Positions 1-5,445 of a DNA stretch of 7,294 nt are shown here, one piece after another. Source of the stretch: JBGSWE01 sp049292975 (lineage in GTDB: Bacteria; Patescibacteriota; Saccharimonadia; Saccharimonadales; JACDBH01); the NCBI GenBank assembly GCA_049292975.1, contig JBATRZ010000019.1, positions 1 to 7,294 of the forward strand. The letters run 5' to 3'. Each line of letters starts with the position of its first letter. The stretch's first letter is position 1. Position numbers and translations under genes: made by a program. The notes beneath the pieces were generated by a model. The model worked only from the letters and a program-made list of their open reading frames with translations. It searched no databases and was not told the origin of the DNA.

Positions 1-1339
1 CTATGGCCCGTATTACCAGAGCGAACGGGCCAAGACCTATCTGGGCTTTGCGCTTGATCTGCTAGCCAAAGGCCGTGCTTATCCGTGTTTTGCGGCTCCG
101 GAGGAGCTACAGGCGGCAATTGCCGGCCAGCATGCCAAAAAAGTCCGTCCTGGCTACTACGGTGCCTGGGCGTTGTGGCGCGATAAGTCCGAGGCTGAAA
201 TCAATGCCGCGCTGGACGCAGGTCTTGCCTTTGTCTTGCGCTTCCGCTCAGAAGGTTCGCACGCCAAGCGCATTAGTTACCAGGATGTGTTCAAGGGCAA
301 GATGGAAGTGCCGCAGAATGATCTGGACGTACCGCTAGTGAAAAGCGGCGAACACCGCCTGCCCACCTATCACCTGGCCCACGTTGTCGATGATTACTTG
401 ATGCGCGTCACCAAAGTATTCAGGAGCGATGAGTGGCTGCCCTCCACTGCCCTGCACATCGAAATTGCACAGGCTTTGGGACTTGGGCCGTTTACGTACG
501 GCCACTTTGCGCCTATTTCTATCCTGGATAAGAACGGCGGCGGCAAACGCAAACTAAGCAAGCGCAAGGATGATGAAGCAGATGTTAAGTTCTGGCTGGA
601 AGCCGGTTATCCTATTGAGGGCATCAAGGCATACCTGCTTGGCCTGGCTAACAGCAACTTTGAAGATTGGTACCGCCAGCACCCAGAGGAGCCGCTTGAG
701 CATTTTGTATTGTCGCTAGAAAAACTGGCTGCCAGTCGGGCGCCGCTGCTGGACATGCAGAAGTGCGAGGATTACTGCAAGGATTTTATTGCCAGGTTAG
801 CGCAGCCGGAGTTTGACCGCCGTCTGCTGGCTTATGCGGAACAGGCCGGCTGGAGCCGGTTCGTAGACGAAGCCAAGTCCGACATTACCTATAACAACAA
901 GATTTTTGCCATTGAACGCTCGGGCCCGAAGCCCCGTAAAGACATGGCCAAATGGTCCCAGGCTTACGAACAATATGCCTATTTCTTCGATGGCTTGTTT
1001 GAAGATGATTTTAAAAACCAGGGCCGTGACGAATTTTTGTCTGATTTCGATCTAGGTACGGTGTTTGGCGCTGCCCAGGCATTCTTAAAGACCTATGACG
1101 TAGCCGATGACCAAGAGGCATGGTTCGGCAAACTAAAAGCCGCTGCCGCCGCTTGCGGGTTTGCGGCCGACAGCAGGGACTTCAAGGCAAACCCCGCTAA
1201 GTACAAGGGCAATGTAGCCGATTTTGCCCGTATCATCCGCGTGCTGCTAACCGGCCGCAACCGCACGCCGGACCTGTGGACTATTATGCAGGTTATGGGC
1301 GCCGGCCGCGTAGGCGCGCGCCTGTCGGTTGTCCAGTAG
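1..1339 (+). CDS. gltX: Glutamyl-tRNA synthetase, C-terminal part (5' truncated by window edge)
   Basis: Class I aminoacyl-tRNA synthetase that charges tRNA with glutamate in the cytoplasm. The frame is open from base 2, giving 445 codons; the first in-frame ATG (173) is internal, since the clear homology begins at the very edge (GPYYQSERAKTYLGFALDLL, about where family residue 75 falls). Visible are the catalytic-core segments DEWLPSTALH and the KMSKS-loop variant KLSKR (fragment residues 184-188), followed by the connective segment 'LEAGYP...YLLGLANSNFEDW' and the helical anticodon-binding domain to the TAG stop. The HIGH motif must lie upstream of the window. The segment after KLSKR matches the longer clostridial-type GluRS rather than the E. 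coli form. Whether it also charges tRNA-Gln for amidation cannot be told from here. It converges on tspO. Confidence 0.95.
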   Translation, partial: YGPYYQSERAKTYLGFALDLLAKGRAYPCFAAPEELQAAIAGQHAKKVRPGYYGAWALWRDKSEAEINAALDAGLAFVLRFRSEGSHAKRISYQDVFKGKMEVPQNDLDVPLVKSGEHRLPTYHLAHVVDDYLMRVTKVFRSDEWLPSTALHIEIAQALGLGPFTYGHFAPISILDKNGGGKRKLSKRKDDEADVKFWLEAGYPIEGIKAYLLGLANSNFEDWYRQHPEEPLEHFVLSLEKLAASRAPLLDMQKCEDYCKDFIARLAQPEFDRRLLAYAEQAGWSRFVDEAKSDITYNNKIFAIERSGPKPRKDMAKWSQAYEQYAYFFDGLFEDDFKNQGRDEFLSDFDLGTVFGAAQAFLKTYDVADDQEAWFGKLKAAAAACGFAADSRDFKANPAKYKGNVADFARIIRVLLTGRNRTPDLWTIMQVMGAGRVGARLSVVQ

Positions 1340-1356
1340 GGCCAGGCCCCCTGGCC
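1340..1356. terminator. GC-rich hairpin between convergent gltX and tspO
   Basis: The arms GGCCAGG (1340-1346) and CCTGGCC (1350-1356) form a perfect 7-bp stem with a CCC loop, immediately after the gltX stop codon. More self-complementary sequence (GGCCGGCC, 1353-1360) follows. The T-run on the + strand is weak and distant (TTTT at 1374-1377), so this is only a probable transcription stop for gltX, possibly acting in both directions. Confidence 0.4.
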
Positions 1357-1375
1357 GGCCGGGCCAATAGCTGTT

Positions 1376-1864
1376 TTAGTTCAGTATCACTATGGCCAGG
1401 TTCAGCGCCGCGGCGTAGCAGACCCACATCATATACGGGACCAGCAGGCAGGCCGCTAACGGACGCAGCCGGTAATACTCTAGCATCGTCCAGCCAATCG
1501 CTATGATTAAGGTAAAAATGATAAGTAAGCCGGCCAGCGGCGATTCCAGCCCAAAAAATAAGATGCTCCACAGCGTATTAAGGATCAATTGCACCGTGAA
1601 GGCAAAGAACGCCCGTCCGCGCTGCTCGCTATGTTCGCTTACATAGATTAAGTACAGGCTGGCCCCTATCAAGATATAAAGTAATGTCCACGCCGGCCCG
1701 AACAGCCAGTTTGGGGGGGTAAAAAAGGGTTTATCGAGGGCCGCATACCAGTTGTCAAGCCGCGGAGCGACAAAAATGCTGCCGATAAAGCCGGTAAAGA
1801 GCGGTAAGGCTATGCAGGCGGCGAGGTCAATCAGTCTGGAGAGGCGGTTTTTTTGTTCAGGCAT
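1376..1864 (-). CDS. tspO: TspO/MBR family membrane protein
   Basis: Translocator-protein/tryptophan-rich sensory protein of 162 aa, the usual length for the family, with five predicted membrane helices. Family landmarks seen in order are TGFIGSIF in helix 1 (residues 24-31), KPFFTPPNWLFGPAWTLLY (45-63), the loop into helix 3 with QLILNTLWSILFF (92-104), and VPYMMWVCYAAALN (142-155). Known bacterial homologues bind porphyrins and related ligands and modulate tetrapyrrole or stress physiology; the ligand here is unknown. The start ATG at 1864 has no clear Shine-Dalgarno sequence (A/T-rich, TTTTTTACC just upstream). The gene ends with TAA, 36 bp from the gltX stop, and appears monocistronic, with 217 bp between it and the upstream same-strand gene. 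Confidence 0.93.
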   Translation of the reverse strand: MPEQKNRLSRLIDLAACIALPLFTGFIGSIFVAPRLDNWYAALDKPFFTPPNWLFGPAWTLLYILIGASLYLIYVSEHSEQRGRAFFAFTVQLILNTLWSILFFGLESPLAGLLIIFTLIIAIGWTMLEYYRLRPLAACLLVPYMMWVCYAAALNLAIVILN

Positions 1865-1905
1865 GGTAAAAAATAAAAGTGTCCAACTTGTAAATACGCT
1901 AGTCT

Positions 1906-1934
1906 ATAGTACTAAGAGGGCCGCCGCCTTACAG
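1906..1934 (-). promoter_or_regulatory. Possible promoter of tspO
   Basis: On the minus strand a -35-like CTGTAA (1934-1929) and a -10-like TACTAT (1911-1906) are separated by 17 bp, giving an expected start near 1899 and a leader of about 35 nt. Both boxes are imperfect matches, so this is a weak call. Confidence 0.3.
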
Positions 1935-1956
1935 TCACATATCCTACAATTACAGT

Positions 1957-2060
1957 GATGCCCGCGATGGCGGGTTCCCCGTGAAACCTGTTGCATGGGG
2001 GTAAGGTGAGAAAACCTATCGCGGGGTGATCCCCGCCCGCTGATAAGCGGGCTGGGGCCT
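1957..2060 (+). ncRNA. Structured intergenic element, unclassified (candidate small RNA or leader)
   Basis: The spacer between two minus-strand genes folds into a compact multi-stem shape. P1 pairs CCCGCGAT (1961-1968) with ATCGCGGG (2018-2025), 8 bp. Inside it are hairpin CCCCGTG/CATGGGG (1977-1983/1994-2000) and a small AGGT/ACCT hairpin (2004-2007/2013-2016). A strong hairpin follows (CCCC-GCCCGC/GCGGGC-T-GGGG, 2031-2057). GCGGGG (2021-2026) can instead pair with CCCCGC (2031-2036), which would compete with both P1 and the last hairpin. One pair is G-U only on the + strand (1981/1996), hinting at that orientation. A -10-like TACAAT (1945-1950) sits 7-10 nt before P1, but there is no good -35. 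I do not recognise a known riboswitch or SRP, 6S or RNase P signature. It could instead be a minus-strand leader of tspO. Confidence 0.35.
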
Positions 2061-2081
2061 TTAATGGTTTTTCATTAAGAC

Positions 2082-3155
2082 TTATAAAGAGGTGGCGATG
2101 CGTATCAGCTGGTCGCTGTTAAGCTGTGAATCGCCCTTGATGTCGTACCAGACGCCGCCATTTACCCAGGTAGCGCTGGAATCGCCATAGAGATAAATGG
2201 TGCGGCCTTTGTCTTCAAAGGCGTGTACGGGCGCATTGGTAGCGGCAATGTAGTTGTTGCGCAGCGTTTCGCTGTTCCAGGCGGATTCGCGCTGGGTGAT
2301 TGTAAACTCGCGGTCGTCAGTGTTAGAACTAAAGCTCATGGTGATCTGGCCGGGCGTGTACTTGATTTTGCTATTTAGGCTAAAGCCCGCCGGCTGGTAG
2401 CCTGGCGTCTTAGCGCTGATGCCGGCCCTGGAGGCGGCATAACGCATAGAGATGTTGGGGATATTCTGATATGTGATAAAGGCACCTAGCAGCAAAACCG
2501 CCATACCGCTGGCGGCGGCGCTTACAAGGCGGCGGCGTCTGGACCTTGCGGGCGCAAAGCTGGCCGCAGGCTGGTTATGGCTTTGGGCGTTATGCAGGCC
2601 TTTGCTGATGACCGAGGCTGTAGCGGAATGCGGGCGTGCTGCAGCCCCTTGATGTTGAGCGGCGGCAGGTGCCTGCGCTACGGGCAGGACCTCAACACGC
2701 GCTGTTACCGGCCGCGCCGGAACAACGCTGGAGTTACCGTAAAACCTGCTTACCAGCTCGCTGCGGGTGGCTTTGTTGGCCCTGTCCTCACGGTGCTGAT
2801 TACCTGGCTGGTGCCTGGGCACATGGCCAATACTTACCCTGACCGGCACGGCAATGCCGGACATAGATTTACCATTAATAGCTTTTACAGGCGCGGCATG
2901 AGCAGGCTTTTTAACGGCTTGGCGCATAAGTGTCTGGCTGCGCTGCGCCGCCGAGTGGATATTGCGCGATACGACAGGCCGGGCCGCACCGTCGGTATGC
3001 CGCCCAGGCCGCGCGGCAGGCGCACGGGGCGGGATACTGCCGCTTGCAAGAAGTTGTCCGGTGCGCGCATCATAGCACTTACCATTTATTTCTATGTGTG
3101 TTCCCACGCTAACCTTTTTAATGTTTTGCCGAAGAAGTACTTTGTTACCTTGCAT
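2082..3155 (-). CDS. DUF4367-like single-pass membrane protein
   Basis: I place the start at the ATG at 3155 (357 aa) because a good promoter (3173-3201) lies between it and the more distal in-frame ATG at 3215; an 11-nt leader would follow. The N-terminus contains a KVSVGTHIEINGKCYDARTG segment of a type I associate with Saccharibacteria. A long Ala/Pro/Arg/His-rich, probably disordered region follows (about residues 38-205). After the basic stop-transfer stretch RSRRRR comes one hydrophobic helix (about 210-228, LVSAAASGMAVLLLGAFITY). The C-terminal domain of about 120 residues (YQPAGFSLNS..., ITMSFSS..., WVNGGVWYDIKGD) looks like the DUF4367 fold, probably extracytoplasmic given the basic residues before the helix. 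Function is unknown. It is divergent from the PEGA gene and ends in TAA. Confidence 0.82.
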   Translation of the reverse strand: MQGNKVLLRQNIKKVSVGTHIEINGKCYDARTGQLLASGSIPPRAPAARPGRHTDGAARPVVSRNIHSAAQRSQTLMRQAVKKPAHAAPVKAINGKSMSGIAVPVRVSIGHVPRHQPGNQHREDRANKATRSELVSRFYGNSSVVPARPVTARVEVLPVAQAPAAAQHQGAAARPHSATASVISKGLHNAQSHNQPAASFAPARSRRRRLVSAAASGMAVLLLGAFITYQNIPNISMRYAASRAGISAKTPGYQPAGFSLNSKIKYTPGQITMSFSSNTDDREFTITQRESAWNSETLRNNYIAATNAPVHAFEDKGRTIYLYGDSSATWVNGGVWYDIKGDSQLNSDQLIRIATSL

Positions 3156-3172
3156 CTTTAATGCTGTAACTA

Positions 3173-3201
3173 ATCTTACTGCTAAGCCAAAGCGTTTACA
3201 A
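3173..3201 (-). promoter_or_regulatory. Promoter of the DUF4367-like gene
   Basis: On the minus strand TTGTAA (3201-3196) and TAAGAT (3178-3173) are spaced by exactly 17 bp. The predicted start near 3166 lies about 11 nt before the ATG at 3155, which makes 3155 rather than 3215 the likely start codon. Confidence 0.5.
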
Positions 3202-3247
3202 GTAGCTGAGGGCACTATTTGTACTCAGCTGTATTTAAGCGGCTGTA

Positions 3248-3256
3248 TGGTATAAC
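3248..3256 (+). promoter_or_regulatory. Extended -10 promoter of the PEGA gene
   Basis: TGGTATAAC is an extended -10 element (TGn plus TATAAC, 5 of 6 consensus). No good -35 is visible, as is common for extended -10 promoters. The predicted start near 3263 gives a leader of about 20 nt before the ATG at 3283, with no clear Shine-Dalgarno sequence. Confidence 0.5.
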
Positions 3257-3282
3257 TGTAAGTACGAGAATAAAATAAAGCT

Positions 3283-4755
3283 ATGGATTTTTTAGACCCT
3301 AAACGCCGCAAGGCACACAAGCGCCGCCTGTTTATCGGCTACGCTCTTATGGCTATAGTTATTGCCCTGGGTACCATGCTGGTCATGTATCTGGCCTATG
3401 GCTACGATGTAAACCGCCAAAGCGGCGAATTTATCCAAAACGGCATTGTCTTTGTGGATTCCAAGCCCAAGGGCGCGACCGTGTATGTAAATGACGTTGC
3501 CGAACGCAGCAAAACAGACACACGCCTGGTACTGCCGGCCGGCCCCTACACCATACGTATCGAGGCCGAGGGCTTCCGCAGCTGGCAGCGCAGCTTTACG
3601 CTGGACGGCGGCCAGATCGAGCGGCTGGTCTACCCCTTTTTGGTACCGAACGTCCTGACCATAAGCGATCTGCAGTCATACGAAGCTACACCTCAGCTGG
3701 CTACCCAGAGTCCGGACCGCCGCTGGTTGCTGGTTGCCCGCCCGGGCGCCACCTATCAATTTGATGTTTTTGACCTCCAAAACCCCGAGGAGTCGCCTAA
3801 GCAAGTTGCCTTCCCGGTTGCTTTGCTCACGGCGCCGGCGGCTGCCTCTTCCTTGGAAATAGTCGAATGGTCCACCGATAACCGCCACATTCTGTTCAAG
3901 CGCAGCTATGAGGGCAAGCATGAATTCATCATTTTTGACCGCGAAAACCCATCCGAATCCGTGAACCTTAACACCGCACTAGGCATTGCACCAGCCGAGG
4001 TAAGCCTTAAGGGTAAGCGGCCGGACCAGATATATTATCTTGATGCCGTACCCGGCGCGCTGCGCAGCGCCAACACCAAGGCGCGCACTATTTCTGCCCC
4101 TTTGCTGCCGGCAGTCAGCGGTTATAAGTCATACGGTGATGATGTGATGGTCTTTGCTGCGGCCGGGGGCGCCGGAACCGGCACGGCCGACATTAAAATA
4201 CTAGAGGGCGACAAGACATACACCCTGCGCACGGTCACGCAGTCTGAGCGCTACGTTCTGGATGTGTCCAAATATGAGGATGAGTGGTACTACGCTGTTG
4301 GTTCTGCTGCCGATAACGCCGTCTATGTCTATAAAAATCCGGTCGCAGCCCTAAAGCAAGAAATTAGGCCGGAAATGGATGTAACCGCCATGAGCGCCAG
4401 CAATCCGCGCTTCGTGTCGTTCTCGGCCAATACGCAGTTTATCGGCGTGCAGAGCGGGCGCAATTTCGTAGTTTTGGATCTAGAGTATGACCGCCAGCAT
4501 AAATTCTCTCTTGACCAGGAGATACCGCTGGAGCAACAGGTTAAATGGATGGATGGCCACCGCTATATTTACGTAGATAACCAACAATCATACATCGTAG
4601 ATTTTGACGGCTCAAACAAGCAGACGCTGGTAACCTCACGCCTGGCTAACGGCCCGTTTTTTGACCGGGATTATGACAATGTGTTTACTATCGAAGGGTC
4701 GAAGAAGGATAACGCTAAGGCCGCGCTTACTATCACGGTTATTGACGCACGCTAG
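3283..4755 (+). CDS. PEGA-domain membrane-anchored protein
   Basis: A 490-aa protein. The very basic N-terminus (PKRRKAHKRR) precedes one membrane helix (about 16-40, LFIGYALMAIVIALGTMLVMYL), so the rest should face outward. Residues about 54-120 form a PEGA domain: GIVFVDSKPKGATVYVND, then LVLPAGPYTIRIEAEGFRSW and a closing strand. The remaining 370 residues contain recurring short strand-like units with aromatic-Asp endings ('SPDRRWLLVARPG', 'STDNRHILFKRSY', 'NTQFIGVQSGRNFVVLD', 'GHRYIYVDN', 'YIVDFDGSNKQTLV'), suggesting a beta-propeller like WD40/TolB-type repeats. PEGA domains are found in surface-layer and other envelope proteins; the propeller is inference. Stop is TAG. No partner gene is in the same operon. 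Confidence 0.85.
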   Translation: MDFLDPKRRKAHKRRLFIGYALMAIVIALGTMLVMYLAYGYDVNRQSGEFIQNGIVFVDSKPKGATVYVNDVAERSKTDTRLVLPAGPYTIRIEAEGFRSWQRSFTLDGGQIERLVYPFLVPNVLTISDLQSYEATPQLATQSPDRRWLLVARPGATYQFDVFDLQNPEESPKQVAFPVALLTAPAAASSLEIVEWSTDNRHILFKRSYEGKHEFIIFDRENPSESVNLNTALGIAPAEVSLKGKRPDQIYYLDAVPGALRSANTKARTISAPLLPAVSGYKSYGDDVMVFAAAGGAGTGTADIKILEGDKTYTLRTVTQSERYVLDVSKYEDEWYYAVGSAADNAVYVYKNPVAALKQEIRPEMDVTAMSASNPRFVSFSANTQFIGVQSGRNFVVLDLEYDRQHKFSLDQEIPLEQQVKWMDGHRYIYVDNQQSYIVDFDGSNKQTLVTSRLANGPFFDRDYDNVFTIEGSKKDNAKAALTITVIDAR

Positions 4756-4765
4756 TTTTGATTAA

Positions 4766-4819
4766 CTTCTTGGAACCAAGAAGCAAGTTGTTCCATTTTT
4801 GGGTCGCCAAAAACGGAAC
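4766..4819. repeat. Two consecutive hairpins just after the PEGA gene
   Basis: The first is CTTCTTGG/CCAAGAAG (4766-4773/4776-4783), a perfect 8-bp inverted repeat with an AA centre. The second pairs GTTCC with GGAAC (4790-4794/4815-4819) and TTTTTGG with CCAAAAA (4796-4802/4807-4813) around a GTCG loop. The one mismatch between the two parts (A4795/C4814) becomes a U-G pair if the minus strand is the RNA. Neither is followed by a convincing T-tract on the + strand. Confidence 0.55.
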
Positions 4820-4846
4820 CCAAAAAACTCGGGCCCACCAAAATCA

Positions 4847-4983
4847 CGATTGAAAAACAACAGGCAGATGCCGCGCGACAAGAACGACCGCAAGGGTTCG
4901 GCCCAAATTACCAGATTATTTAGGTAGGTAATTTGGACTTGGCTTGTCGCTGGACTCGTCACCTGCCTGTTGTTTTTCATCGG
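4847..4983. repeat. 137-bp nested inverted repeat (long hairpin element)
   Basis: The outer arms are perfect over 17 bp (TGAAAAACAACAGGCAG at 4851-4867 against 4963-4979), extendable by CGA/TCG with one bulged T. Inside, GCGACAAG (4875-4882) pairs with CTTGTCGC (4943-4950). At the tip, CCAAATTACC (4903-4912) pairs with GGTAATTTGG (4927-4936) around a 14-nt loop. A weak side hairpin (4886-4898) sits on the left arm. All three main helices are mismatch-free and share one axis, so this is not chance. It may be an RNA domain, a repeat element with terminal inverted repeats, or a long 3' UTR. No target-site duplication is obvious. Confidence 0.7.
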
Positions 4984-5021
4984 ATTTGTGGCGGAATGCC
5001 CCAGTAGCTGCAGAAGCGGAA

Positions 5022-5054
5022 ACCCGCCTCTTGAGGCGGGTACTTTTTATTTTT
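5022..5054 (+). terminator. Strong rho-independent terminator
   Basis: ACCCGCCTC (5022-5030) pairs perfectly with GAGGCGGGT (5033-5041) and is followed directly by ACTTTTTATTTTT. It ends whatever is transcribed rightward: the PEGA mRNA with a 270-nt structured 3' UTR, or a separate RNA from the inverted-repeat region. The following stretch 5055-5171 is mostly A/T-rich with a C-run near 5130; I see no gene in it. Confidence 0.85.
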
Positions 5055-5182
5055 GATCATAACGGGACTGTTTTTGTGGTTATTTACCCTATCTTTTCAT
5101 TATATCACACTATGTCAAGTATGTCAATACCCCCCGCCCCTGTTTCACATCCCTTTCACGGCCGCAGGCCATATAAAAATTC

Positions 5183-5382
5183 CAAATCGCCTGGAGGCGA
5201 TTTGTCCATGGTCTTCCTCAGGCTCTGTGCAAACCGATGAAAAGGCCTGGTATGGCTGGCCGAGTCAAGCAAAAGCCGCCCTCTTTCGTGCCCAATATAG
5301 AGAAAGAGGGTGCTTGCATTCTTTTGCGCGGCCAGTCATCAGGTGTTTTCAATCGTGTTTGTACAGCCGCCTGTCGGTTTTT
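5183..5382 (+). ncRNA. Candidate rod-shaped small RNA with terminator
   Basis: A 9-bp hairpin CAAATCGCC/GGCGATTTG (5183-5191/5196-5204) precedes a rod of about 58 base pairs: 5219-5223/5369-5373, 5225-5237/5353-5366, 5238-5243/5346-5351, 5245-5249/5340-5344, 5252-5262/5329-5339, 5269-5275/5321-5327 and 5277-5287/5302-5312, with a 14-nt loop. Four pairs (5229/5362, 5245/5344, 5255/5336, 5278/5311) are G-U on the + strand but would be C-A mismatches on the other, so the + strand is the RNA. TTTTT (5378-5382) starts 4 nt after the rod, like an intrinsic terminator. A -10-like TATAAA (5172-5177) lies just upstream; no clear -35. The shape recalls 6S RNA, but no 6S or SRP consensus was recognised. 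Alternatively, the first hairpin plus GAATTTTT read on the minus strand is a terminator for the sortase transcript. Confidence 0.55.
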
Positions 5383-5384
5383 GC

Positions 5385-5414
5385 CTATACTTTTTGCCGA
5401 TTCAAAAAGTATAG
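5385..5414. repeat. Perfect 12-bp inverted repeat CTATACTTTTTG
   Basis: CTATACTTTTTG (5385-5396) and CAAAAAGTATAG (5403-5414) are exact reverse complements around a 6-nt spacer. TATACT, a -10-like hexamer, occurs on both strands within the arms. It lies where the rightward RNA and the leftward sortase transcript meet, so it could be a transcription-stop hairpin or a protein-binding site. Neither strand has a T-tract after the stem. Confidence 0.5.
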
Positions 5415-5419
5415 TCGAG

Positions 5420-5435
5420 CCGAGCTTTAGCTCGG
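5420..5435 (-). terminator. Hairpin just downstream of the sortase gene
   Basis: CCGAGCT/AGCTCGG (5420-5426/5429-5435) begins 10 nt after the sortase stop. On the minus strand it is followed by CTCGACTATACTTTTT, so the T-run is about 11 nt late. It is probably part of the sortase 3' end, with modest efficiency. Confidence 0.45.
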
Positions 5436-5445
5436 GTTGAAACGT

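Noticed and set aside
1957..2060. Fluoride (crcB) or SAM riboswitch
   Set aside because: GCGATGG and GTGAAACC recall parts of these consensus sequences, but the remaining conserved positions and the helix order do not fit.
2577..3161. 194-codon + strand ORF
   Set aside because: Antisense to the Ala/Pro/Arg-rich part of the DUF4367-like gene; the open frame is explained by GC-rich codon bias, and the minus-strand protein has a membrane helix and a family-like domain.
3155..3215. Upstream ATG at 3215 as start of the DUF4367-like gene
   Set aside because: The best promoter lies inside this 60-nt extension, so a transcript from it could not include the upstream ATG.
4762..4980. 72-codon minus-strand ORF ending in ...WRPKNGTTCFLVPRS
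   Set aside because: It lies entirely within the hairpins and the nested inverted repeat; its composition follows the repeat arms and it has no recognisable domain or start signal.
5219..5373. Integron attC site or retron msr/msd
   Set aside because: The long imperfect hairpin invites the comparison, but no integrase or reverse transcriptase is in the window, and attC-type GTTRRRY/RYYYAAC boxes are not at its base.
5219..5373. SRP RNA
   Set aside because: SRP RNA is also a rod, but the conserved apical GGAAGG-containing motif is absent and the apical loop here is 14 nt long.
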